Below are positions 49,516 through 60,431 of a stretch of DNA of 64,000 nt, one piece after another. Location: the NCBI GenBank assembly GCA_037954665.1, contig JBBMOL010000008.1:10137559-10201558 (forward strand), in the 5' to 3' direction. The DNA is from Laguncularia racemosa. Taxonomy: Eukaryota; Streptophyta; Magnoliopsida; Myrtales; Combretaceae. Position 1 is the stretch's first letter, and each line of letters begins with the position of its first letter. A program made the position numbers and the translations under genes. A model generated the notes under the pieces. It had not been told where the DNA came from. It made no database searches and worked only from the letters and a program-made list of their open reading frames with translations.

Positions 49516-50720
49516 TAAGTGTGTTGAATGTGATACAAATGACATGATGTGTACATTGCAATGGATACGTGTGGGGAAGTACAAAAAAAAAAAAAAACTT
49601 TTATGATGGACTTGTAAATGTGTATATAATTGTGAGTTTATTATTTTGGGAAAAATGAGTAAGGGAACGTGAATAATTGAATTCGAATAAAATCCAAAGC
49701 TTTGTGATTTTTCTTTTTCGAGTTGTGAATGCTGTTTGTGATTAATTGATTATTTCTAATATATATTACGGATGTGACTATTTCTTGCATGATCACTAGG
49801 AAATGATAGTTTAATTATTGCAACTTAAACAAAAGTTGACACGTATTACATGAGACATTGCATGAAGTTGAAGGTCATCATTGCTATAAGGCGCACCTGA
49901 AGTAATTGGGTAAGATTACTGTTTTGCTAAGGGTGAACTAAGTGATTAGGGGATTATCGCGCCTTTAACGGTTCCAAGTCTAGTCTATCCTTGAGGGTAT
50001 TTATGCTTGGTGTACTAAATTACAAATAAAGCTTATAGGATTAAATTTAAAAGAGCAATTCTAAGGAAGAGATAAGATTAAAGTAATTAGGTTATGAGAC
50101 CTGGGCACTGATGGTAGTGATGCGAATTCTTAACCCAAAGTCAAGGGGGGCATTAACCCCAAACTTCATGTTGGTTACCAAAAGATTGCATGTGATGTTG
50201 CATTGCATATAATTGCCTATGCATAGCATATGATTGAAAACTTCCGTGGATTTTTTGTACGTGTACAATATTGAGAGTATTACACTCCTATCTAACTAGG
50301 AAATTTAGGTCACCCACCTACAGATTGTGTAATTCAGGTCACAACTACATAAACTTGCTGTGTAGGGTTCGTATTACGGTAAGTAAAATTTTTCATGGGA
50401 ACTGTGGGATAAGAGGCAAGATTTGAGAGTTAGCATGGTCTCTTTTATAGAAACTTGTTAAATACCAATAGATAGATTATTGTAAATATTTAATTTGATC
50501 TAGTAAGATTTTTAGTTTGTATTATTATTATGAGACCTGCATGAGGCCTACTTCTAAATTATATGTGTATTACTTCTAGTCGAATACGAAATGGTTTTAA
50601 TGAGATAGAGGAATGCTAGAGGTATTCAATTTTGTATATTATTGTATTTTAACAACTTAATTGGTATTGGTTTGAGATGCTTTGCGGCTACTTACTAAGG
50701 GTTGAGTAACCATGGGGAGT

Positions 50721-53205
50721 TGTTTAGACACCCCATTTTTGCTCCCATATAGATTTTTTAAATAAATAAATAAAAATGATAAAATAATAATAATAATAAA
50801 AAAAGCTTGTTTTATGAGATAGTAAAAATTAAATAAAAAATAATATTAACAAGTGACAAAAAATAATAATAATCAAAATTTCAACAAAATTAAGGAAATA
50901 TGGGTTTCTGAATTAAACTTGGGAATTTCAAGCTAATAAAAATTAATTAGGACCGATAGCTTAAATACAAATTGATTACAATAATAGATTGAGAAGTGGG
51001 TTGGCTTAGTCGGTCCGTGTGTGTGCTTGGGTACGTGCGGGGAGAATGTTGGTCATGGGTTCGATTCTTGCGAGAGGCACTTTGTGCCATTTTCTTTTTC
51101 TTTTTTCTTTTCAGCTACCACCTGGTAACATGCTATTGGTCGAATGAGACACGCGTGGAGCACGTAATCTTCTTCCTCAGACAGACGCCGGAGCTCGCGG
51201 GGCAGGGGGTGAGGGGGAAATCAGACGTAGATTTGAACGAATCCATGCGAAATGAACTTGTTTTTCAACATAATCTAATATAATTCCAAAGATTCATATC
51301 AATCTTTAGCAAAAAATGAATTAAATCAAGAGATAAACTTAGGTTTTCAGTGATATATCACAAATCCAATTTGTGCCTATTTTGGCCTTATCATAAATAA
51401 TGGAGGCGCCTATAAATACATGGAGATGCTTGGAAATCGGCAGGGGGAAAAAAATCATCAACAATAAACACTCATAAGCTCTGGCCAGTGAACTTTCTCT
51501 CTTTAGGAACCTTAAACCCGCGCTGAAACTTCTCTCTAAGATTACTAGCTTTACATAGGAAACCGAAACACAAAATTAGTATCAATAGATTCCTAGTGAC
51601 TTCTAGTTTTAGAAAGAGATAATCTTTTGCTTCAATCGTTTCCTCATTGTGCGAATCGAAAAATGCAAATTCGGCCACCATCGGCCGCCTCCAACCTACC
51701 ACCTAGGCTAGTTTTTAGGTGAAAATGACCTTAGATTAGTCTTTTACACCCTCAAAAACCTAAGGAACCACCTCTCAACCACATTAGATCTTCACTAGAG
51801 CATCGCCGCTGAGGACCCTCCAACTGTCGCATGCGTACCTGACTCGACCTGAGTTCAACTCGGATTTTAGCTCGACTTGACCCGAGTTTGACTTGCACAC
51901 CAAACCCAAACCGACCTATATCCAGGTAAGTATTATTATTCTTATTCTTATTAATTTAGACAAACTAGTTTATGTATTTTTGTTGACATCTAATTGAAAA
52001 AAAATGAAAATAAGTTCGAAAAAAAAATAATAATGATATTATGAATATAATTAGGTTAGTAACTTTATCCTAATTAATTTAATTTAGGAAAATTAATAAA
52101 TCAAATAATTAAGAGGAACCATTGTGTAGGCCTTAGGTGTTGCGATGTAACTATTGCTTAGGGATGATTAGGTTCGCAAATTAGTTTTTTTTTTTTTTAT
52201 AATTAGTAATACTTAACTTATAAAGATAATAAATAAATAAATAAATAAATAAAAATAAAGAAAAAATAATAAAAAAATTAAAATGATTTATTATTTAAGC
52301 TATAATTTTATTCTATAAATATATATATATAAATTTTCTCACCTAGAAAAATGATTTTCATGAAATAAAATTTTAATTGGTATTTTCAAAAGTTAAGTCT
52401 TTAGTCTTTCAAAATTGGGAAATAAAAGTTTAGGTTTAGAAATTTTCCTTTAAAAAATTAAAATGATAATAAACGTAAACCCGACCTGTTTTCATAATTA
52501 AAATTAATTAATCCACTAAAGTTTTATATAAAAAAAACTATGTTAGTTTGATCCTGATTAGCAGTTACGTAGGCACCTATTAGGAAGCCACATATAGAAT
52601 AATAAAAAAAAGATTTTATTCTTTTTCGATTTCAATTTACCATATGAAAAAAATATTTTATCCTTTTAAAATTTTGAATCATAATATATAAACATAAAAA
52701 TATTTTATCTATTTTTTAGTTCAATTTTAATTAAAGTAAAAATGTAGAAGCTTTATTATCTTTTATTTCTAAGAATAGAAAATCCATTTGTGATAAAAAA
52801 TAATTAAAAATTTTCCATGCTATTTTGATTTTTTTTTTTTTTTATGTTTTGTACAAGTGATAGCGAAAGGAATTGATAAGAAGCTTTTAATTCAAATTCT
52901 TGAAGAAGATAATAAGTGGTAACCATTTAGGTTTTAATAGGATAGCCCCCAAGTCCAGATTCTCTAGTTAATATTTTTCCAAAATTGTTTTTTTAGAAAA
53001 ATTCACATACTAGTAGCTAGTTAAGGTTAATCTACCTCATTAACCTTAACTTATCTTATTTTCCAACTTAGATTGGTGGCGACTCTAATTTTCTTAAAAT
53101 AATTAAAAATACAATTTTTCCTTAATTTTATTGTCGAGTAACTTATATTAAGTGGGTTGGACTTAATATGGGTTATTTAAGGAAAAATCTAAAATTGGCT
53201 TGACA
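50721..53205 (+). repeat. Left LTR of element C
   Basis: 2485 bp. It includes a tRNA-like segment at about 50995-51100, a promoter-proximal region with TATAAATACATGGAGATGCT near 51411, and a CCTATATCCAGGTAAGTATTATTATT splice-donor-like phrase near 51915, repeated at 61206 in the right LTR. The 3' edge is placed by comparison with the right LTR and the adjacent primer-binding site. Confidence 0.8.
50995..51105 (+). repeat. tRNA-derived (SINE-like) segment in the left LTR of C
   Basis: TGGCTTAGTCGG at 51002-51013 fits the RNA polymerase III A box and GGTTCGATTCTT at 51058-51069 fits the B box, 56 bases apart. A T/C-rich tract follows (51095-51113). It is not a complete tRNA gene: the acceptor stem cannot be formed. 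The same segment stands in the right LTR. Confidence 0.6.
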
Positions 53206-53209
53206 GAAT

Positions 53210-53227
53210 TGGTGACTCCATTGGGGA
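53210..53227 (+). other. Primer-binding site of element C
   Basis: TGGTGACTCCATTGGGGA begins four bases after the left LTR. It resembles the TGGCGACTCCGCTGGGGA-type site of Ogre-like elements. Confidence 0.7.
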
Positions 53228-53898
53228 ACTAATTATTTAGTGGGCTAGCCACTTTTTATCTTCTTCTTAAAAAAAAAATAAAAAAATTAAGAGCTTCTCA
53301 TAAATTATTTCAACATATATTATTTTCTTTTAAATCACTTATGTATACTTCTTGTTTGAATAGTTCTCTTTGATGTAGACTAATTGGGCTTCATGATGTG
53401 GATGAAATAGCACTAGGCCCATCAAGCCTAGTAATGATCTTTTTGGCAAGTTGTTGTCATACATATATGTGTGTTAGATACAGTTAGACCCAGGCTGTTT
53501 AGGACCTTAGGATGGGGAGTCATTGTGTAAGTTTCGGGTGTAGTGGGGTAAACACTGCTCAAGGCCAATTAGGCATCCCCACTCTCGCTTCGATGTGGCC
53601 CAAAGCCCATTACCTTAGAAATGAGGGAGGCCACAGAGCTTGAGGACTTTTAGAACCTACCCAAGTTGCATTCATGTCATCTACGTATGATTGAAAAATA
53701 CTGCAGCTTTAATAAAATGCAGACTTATTGATTTTCCAGAAGATGTAAAGTTTTTTTCGTTGTATATGTATTTTTGTCTCATTTCTTTTTGCGCTGTAAA
53801 AGTCTTATTTTATGTATTACGAAGGAATGACCAACTCTAGGTCAAGCAACGACCACGTCTACATCAGCTAAATTTATGTCAACTAGCCCTTACCGTCT

Positions 53899-55329
53899 AT
53901 GTTCGCACTTTCTAACTGGTTTCAACAGTTTAACTTGGAGCAACAGGAAACCATCAAAGCCAAAGTGGGGCCAGTCCTCTCACTCCTTAAGGTCCAATAT
54001 GATTGGGACCTTACAAGGGCCCTAACCTACTTTTGGGATCCAGAGTTAGCGGCATTCAATTTTGGCCCACACACCCTATATCCAACCATTGAAGAGTATT
54101 CTCAGTTGTTACAAGCTCCTTCTTATTATGAAGGAATCACAATTCCAGATCTACAAGCTAGCCCGACAAACACCTTTTACAAGCTGTTGGGGGTTAGAAA
54201 GTCAGAAGTAACTTGGGCTCTTACTCAATGCAATGGAAGGTCTATAAGAATCTTAACCCTTAGAAACTGGTTTAGAACGCCTACAAACTACCAAACTGAT
54301 CAAGAGATTTTTGTAGGAGATCGGCGGACTTGGGAGCAAAATTGGGTCAATGCCTACATCCTGGCAGTTTTTACTAGTATCCTATTTCCGACAGGAGTTT
54401 TGCACGTACATTTCAAGGTAGTAGAATTAGTAACTCAGTTCCTATTAGGTCAGTCCTACATCTTAGCCTTACTTGCTGAACAAATCCGATCTTTGAGATT
54501 TCCAAAAGAAAGAGGGAAGGGAAATTTCAAAGGCTATCCAACATTGTTAATGTATGGTTCACTAGTCATACTAAAAGTTATGGATTGGATCTTGTTAGGA
54601 GATCTTTAGCTTCACAAGTTGACCTGTTAGGCTACTTTGTAAATAAGATACAGTTGCCAAAAGGAGTTCAAATTCACCAATGGATGGAGATTATACAGAA
54701 GGTTTACCTTGAGGGCCTATTGTGGACTGCCAAGTGGAATCATTGCACACAAGCTCTTCTAGGGTGCATCGATTTCGCTGCATTACTGGAAGCACTGGCT
54801 ATTTCTCAGTTTACGTGGTCAAACAGTTAGGACCAATCTAATATATTACTCACAGGCCCCCATTGGATTTAGTTATACTTATTAACAGAATTCAAACATT
54901 CCCTTAGCCTTCAAAGTAAACAAGCTGTGAGCCATCAAAGCCATATAGGATACAAGAATCTTAAGCCCCATAGTAGATGTAGGAAATTTGGATGGACGAG
55001 TGGGGGATTTTAGAGCCACTAAGGAATTCATTATGGACTTCATGCACAAGACAGGGCAAGTCGAGTACCAGGCTCTAAGTATACTAGAACCTACACTAGA
55101 AAACCCAACCTCAGAATTGAAGGCTTATATGGACATGGTTAGAGCCCGAGCAAAGATCCAACATTAGGATATGGAAAGGAGGGTGGCAATTTGGAAGGAG
55201 AAATTTGAAGCTTCACAAGATTATGTGAAGATTTTAGAGAATTGGCTGAGGATGTCAGAAAAGAGAGTTCGAGGCTTACTAATGGAGCAAGCTAATACCC
55301 GCCCCAACAAGATTCGAAGACTATTTTAA
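53899..55329 (+). pseudogene. Ogre-type ORF1 relic (plant-mobile-domain-like / DUF7745-like)
   Basis: A 236-codon open frame (53899-54609) continues after a frameshift in 54585-54830 and again, after stops, in 55171-55329. Recognisable signature: KAKVGPVLSLLKVQYDW then YFWDPELAAFNFG and LYPTIEEYSQLLQAP (about residues 20-75), which match the WDP...F.FG...PTIEEY..LL pattern of the extra ORF1 carried by Ogre/Tat elements. The last piece (MERRVAIWKEKFEASQDYV...) is charged and helical, as expected at the ORF1 C terminus. ORF1 function is not established; it precedes gag in full elements. Here no gag follows. Confidence 0.75.
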
Positions 55330-57465
55330 ATAGATTTTTTTCTTTTAAAACTAGTTGTTAAGAATTTCAATTATTTTAGATAATTAAACTAGTGGTCTGT
55401 AGCCTTGGAATTTCAATAAATCTGCAATTAGATTTGACAATCTTGTTTAATAAAATTACTACACTATTATTCAATTATCAAATTGCATCCATGTGAGCAT
55501 CTTGTCTGCATATTTACTAAAAAATAATAATAATAAAGAAAAGAAAAAAGCCAAGAAAATTGAAGAGTTGCTAACAATAAGAGATCCTTTCAAGGTCCTA
55601 AAAGTTACTTTTAAATGGTTAGCTCAACCTAAGGCTTATAGTTACTTACTTTGAGCATAAAACCAAAGACCTCTATAGCTTACTCTCAACTTGAAAAACA
55701 TTAAAATCCATTCATTTCAAAAGTCCTCTTTGTATGTTGCTTTAGTCTCAAAACACAAAGCCTTCCAACCCCCTCTAACCTTAGGGGCTACACTTGAAGT
55801 TTCTCTCCATCAGGAATTATATAAACTAGATACAGAGACAATTAATTTTTAGGGCACACTTTTGAAGTGGCTATGGTCAATTACCAACGAAGGCATAAAG
55901 AAGACTATCTTAACTAGCTAAGTCTTAGGTAACTAAATTCCAAGAGAGCTAAATTATGACTAAGTCACTTGTTTAAGTTGATAGCGGCACATAACTCCTA
56001 AAGACATCACAAGACTTGGTAAAATGGAAAGATATCTCATTTGTTTGAGTGGTTTAGGATGAGAAGAGGCAAACCTCATCCTAAACACTAACCTTTAAAC
56101 ACTTGAGAGTTGAGTGTTATTAATGTGAGGTTTTGGACTCATTCCTTAAAGCAGGTCTATCTTGAATTTAATACGTTAATTAAAATAATGTTAGACATTC
56201 ATTTTTGCTATCTTAAACACAATAATCCTTTGCCAACCCCATTTAAGCTTATATAAAAAGAGTTTCAAAATTTAACCCTGTCAAGAACCACCCCACAATG
56301 GGATGATTAAGAAGATAGGGACATCAATCAAGAAAAAAAAGGGATTAACTTAATAGTGCTTGCCTTAGTTGCAACAATTCAAAGGTAATTTATTTCTTTT
56401 AAGATGAAGAAAATTCCACATTCTAAAAAACCACGCATGACCCACAAGAGATAATCACCATTGGGCCAAAAAAAAAATGCAAAAAGAAAATGAAAGAATG
56501 AAAAAAAGAAGAAGAGAAAAGCCCAAGAATGAAGTTAAACCTATGCACAATAAAAGGTAAGCCCAACAATACTTGAAAACACCAGAGGCAAATATAAGAA
56601 CCCAAACATATACCTACATTCTCTAAAGACTTCTCCAGATCATTGAAAATAATTTATCTATCATAAGTAAAAATTGCTAGGCCTGAGGCAAGTGCTATTT
56701 TAGTTTTTCTCAAGGTTTCTTGACTTATAAACTCAGGTTGAAATGATGATTCTTTCAAAATATACCTTAACATTAGTACTTTTCTGAAACTAATAACTAA
56801 AAGCCTATATTGAATTACAAGTCCTAAAAAGGCCTAACAGATTGATCAAAGCGTATTACTTACAAGAAAGACCATAATTTTTTGAATAAAAGTCAAGAGT
56901 GACATCTAAACTAATAGATTGTGAGGAAGTCCTCTTAGATTAAACCAATTGAGAATGAGATATCTGTTTCTAAATAGAATGAGGGAATTTAAAGTCATTC
57001 CTCATTGGCATTATTTGGCCTAGATTTTAAATATCGATGCCCTCAAAAAGGAGATATAAGTTTTAATTGCAAGGAACTCCTCAAGAGATGATTGACTAAG
57101 CCAAGACGCCACTTTTTCCAAAATTAGACCAAATCCTCCAAGCAAAATGAGGTAAAAGAGTAAGTAAGGTGGGCCTACCCTTTATTTGTATTTTTTGGGA
57201 GCCTTGTCAGATTCTTTACTTGTTAGGAATGTTTTAAAAATAATAATAATAAAAATAATTCTTTTATATTTTTTGAGAAGAAAGAGAAAATTTTCAAAGC
57301 TTGCTAGAAAATACTTTAATACCTTGTCACCTTATCCTTAAGTTTAGAAGAGCATTTGTCTTGAAAATTTTTAGAAAAATTTTAGTTATAATTTGTTCAA
57401 AAGTATTAAGTCATCATAAATTTAGAAACTCTTGACTGTTATTGGAAAAATAAGATTCTCACTTA
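55330..57465 (+). other. Internal non-coding region of element C
   Basis: About 2.1 kb between the ORF1 relic and the tandem repeats. No gag-pol similarity could be found in any frame; open frames are short. It may be 3' untranslated sequence joined to ORF1 by an old internal deletion. Confidence 0.6.
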
Positions 57466-58375
57466 GGAATTTATTCCCACTATTGGTTAATTAGCCCATA
57501 ATGAGGCACTTCCTAGATATCCCTCTCTTAGGGTTGTAAGTCTAAAAAGACGCTTCCCACTATCAGTTAGTTAGCCTACAATGATGCACTTCCCTAAACT
57601 TTCTCTCTTAGGGTTGCAAGTTTTTTTTTTTTAAAAGACGCTTCCCACTATCAGTTAGTTAACCCATAATGGGGCACTTTTCTAAATATTCCCATTTTAT
57701 GGTTGTTAATCTAGCGAGATGCTTCCTATCATTGGTTAATAAGCTCATGAGAGCACTTTTCTAGATAATCTATTTTTTAAGGTTGTTAATCTAGTGAGAT
57801 GCTTCCTAGTATCGATTAGTCAGCTTATAAGAATACTTTTCTAGATAATATCTTTTTTAAGGTTGTTAGTCTAGTGAGACGCTTCCTAGCATTGATTAGT
57901 CAGCTCATAAGAGCACTTTTCTAAATAATCTCTTTTTAAGGTTGCTAGTTTAGTAAGACGTTTCCTATCATTGATTCATTAGCTCATAAGAGCACTTTTC
58001 TATATAATCTCTTTTTAAGGTTGCTAGTCTAGTAAGATGCTTCCTATCATCAATTTGTTAGCTCATAAGAACACTTTTTTAGATAATCTCTTTTTTAGGG
58101 TTGCTAGTATAGTAAGACACTTCTATCATCGATTCGTCAGCTTATAAGAGCACTTTTTCTAGATAATCTATTTTTAAGGTTGCTCGTCTATGTGAGACAC
58201 TTCCTATCATCGATTAGTCAGCTAATTAGAGCACTTTTCTAGATAATTTTTTTTAGGTTGTTAGTCTTGTAAGACACTTCTTGTTATTGATTATTTAGCT
58301 CATAAAAACATTTTTCTAAATAATCTCTTTTTAAAGGCTGTTAGTCTAATAAGATGCTTCTTGTCTAAGACCACT
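57466..58375 (+). repeat. 80-bp tandem repeats in the 3' region of element C
   Basis: About eleven units. The word GCTTCC(C/T)A recurs near 57552, 57640, 57721, 57801, 57881, 57960, 58040, 58118, 58199, 58276 and 58356, mostly 78-82 bases apart. Each unit reads roughly AAGGTTGTTAGTCTAGTGAG, then the TTCCTATCAT-GATTAGTCAGCTCATAAGAG part, then CACTTTTCTAGATAATCTC. The first two copies and the last are the most diverged. The array ends about 230 bases before the right LTR. Confidence 0.9.
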
Positions 58376-58593
58376 CCCCAAGAAATATTAGTCATCATAA
58401 AGCTATCTTCTTTTGCAACATAGGATTACTAACTCGCAGAGCATTTTCCTTCCTCGATCTTTTAGTTGGACAACTCCCTAGCGGGCTAATGTTTGGATAG
58501 CTAGTTGAATATAGTGTTACTTGTCCTTTCTCTTAGGCAAAAAATGGTGACTTTTTTTTGTTTTTGTAGCCAAGTTTTCCCAAACTTGACTAC

Positions 58594-58606
58594 AAAGAGG
58601 AGCAAT
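58594..58606 (+). other. Polypurine tract of element C
   Basis: AAAGAGGAGCAAT directly before TGTAGACAC, similar to the purine-rich (A)GGGGGCAA(A/T) tracts in front of Ogre 3' LTRs. Confidence 0.65.
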
Positions 58607-58876
58607 TGTAGACACTCTATTTTTGCCCCTCATATAGATTTTTTAAAAATAAATAAATAAAAATGATAAAAAATAATAATAAAAGGCCTAGTTTGTGAAA
58701 TAGTAAAAATTAAATAAAAAATAATAATAACAAGTGACAAAAAATAATAATAATCAAAATTTTAGAAAAATTAAGGAAATATAGGTCACTAAATTAAACT
58801 CGAGAATTTCAAGTCAATAAAAATTAATTAGGACTGATACCTTAAATACAAATTGATTGCAATAATAGACTGAAAA

Positions 58877-58990
58877 ATGGGCTAGCTTAGTTGGTTCATG
58901 TGTGTGCTTGGGTGCGTGTGAGGAGAATGTTTGTCATAGGTTTGATTCTTGCAAGAGGCACTTTGTGATGTTTTCTTTCTTTTTTTCTTT
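58877..58990 (+). repeat. tRNA-derived (SINE-like) segment in the right LTR of C
   Basis: Counterpart of the 50995-51105 segment. A-box-like TAGCTTAGTTGG at 58883-58894 and B-box-like GGTTTGATTCTT at 58939-58950, again 56 bases apart; both have drifted from the pol III consensus. Confidence 0.55.
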
Positions 58991-59007
58991 CCAATTGCCA
59001 CATGGCA

Positions 59008-60431
59008 GCACGTGATAAATGATTAATAAAATATATTTATAAACAAGATTCTAGATGAATTTAATGAAATTATAAGAATTTTTAGGTAATATGCTACCTA
59101 ATTAAATAATATTTTAATTTCAGGTTTAATATATTCTTTAATCAATAAAGGAAGAAAACGAGTCAAGTTTCATGTGATTCAAAGTTAAAATGGAGAAATT
59201 TGATGCATTTGAAGAATCAACACAATTAAGTAACATGGTCATGCTGAACTTAAAGGAAAACCAGAAGGATACAAGAATAAATAACACGACCATGTTAGCA
59301 ATTGTGTAACTTTCAAAGCAAGAGAAGCCAAACATAACCATGTAACGCGACCATGTTTCTTTAAGTTCAATACGACCGTGTTGGAGGTCGTGTTGGCCAT
59401 ACCTACCTAATCTGGACACAATTAAAAGATTTAAGTTGAGCACAACCTCAACATGACCATGTTGAAGGGTCGTGTTGAAGTTCGAAGGTAGAGTGATATA
59501 AATACCACATCTAAACCCTAAGAAGGAAGGAAGGAGAAAAAGAAAGAGTTTTGAACAGAAATAGAGAGCTTTTAAGTAAACGTAGAGAAGAATTCCTTGA
59601 AGAAGCAAGAGTATCGAAGATCAAATTGTATATTTCGGAAATATAAGACATATTTCTACAAGGGTTTTTCTTTCCATTATGATTTATTTCAATTTTATTG
59701 TCAGATCTTATAGCATAATGATAGCTTAAATCCTTTCAATATTTAGATTTATGAACCCTAGAATTATTATGTAATTTTATTTCAGTAATTATTCAATAAA
59801 ATCTCTATTATCTTAATTCAATTATGCGTGTTCTTCATTGTAAGAATTTAATATTTCTAGAGTATTAATTCTTGATTGTTGATATTATATAAATAGATAG
59901 AGAAATCATTTATATAATTAGATCTAGTGTAATTGAAAAGAATTGCATGCAACCCTAGAGATAGGATGGCATAAATCTTCCGAATTAGGGTCAAACCTAA
60001 TAATAGGATTCATAGATCGAATGTAATGCAATTTTAGGGGTTTTAATTAGAGAGAGATCTCAATTAATCAACCTAAGGTTAGAAATTAATAATCTTGAAA
60101 AAGATATTAATTTGATTAAGCAATTTCTACAGTTAGGAAAATAAAGAATGAAATTGGAATTAACTTTAATAAACTATATATAATTCTAGGGGGAAACTAA
60201 ATCTAGATACGTATCCTTATAACATTAATTTAAACTCTTCAGTATACCTACTTTCTTTTCATCATTTTAATAATCATAAAATTCCTTAGTTAATTAACTC
60301 ATTTTAGTTTGATGATTAGATAATAAAGTTTTACTTAATATTAGTAATTATAATCTCTGTGGGACGACATTCGTGATTAATCTACTATATTATATTAATC
60401 GATAGGTGTACTTGCCTATGATATCGGCACA
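59008..60431 (+). mobile_element. Element D: solo LTR inserted in the right LTR of C
   Basis: The LTR is 59013-60426 (1414 bp), starting TGATAAATGATT and ending CCTATGATATCG (CA expected; one substitution). GCACG (59008-59012) and GCACA (60427-60431) flank it, while the left LTR of C has uninterrupted sequence at the corresponding site (near 51131). A TATA-type motif (GATATAAATACC, near 59490) is followed by AAACCCTAAG. The 3' part has TCTGTGGGACGACATTCGTG and GGTGTACTTGCCTATG, the TGTGGGxTCGAC...CACTTGCC phrase frequent at the end of Ty3/gypsy LTRs of the Athila/Tat group. ACACGACCATGTT-type repeats lie at 59230-59480. Confidence 0.85.

Noticed and set aside
48916..49561. Long His/Thr/Pro-rich minus-strand open frames
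   Set aside because: They are translations of the G+T-skewed tract of LTR B; the skew removes stop codons.
51002..51069. A tRNA gene in the LTR of element C
   Set aside because: A and B boxes are present, but acceptor and anticodon stems cannot be formed; it is described as SINE-like instead.
59138..59608. A 156-codon minus-strand open frame
   Set aside because: It lies antisense inside solo LTR D, is hydrophobic and low in complexity, and has no recognisable domain.
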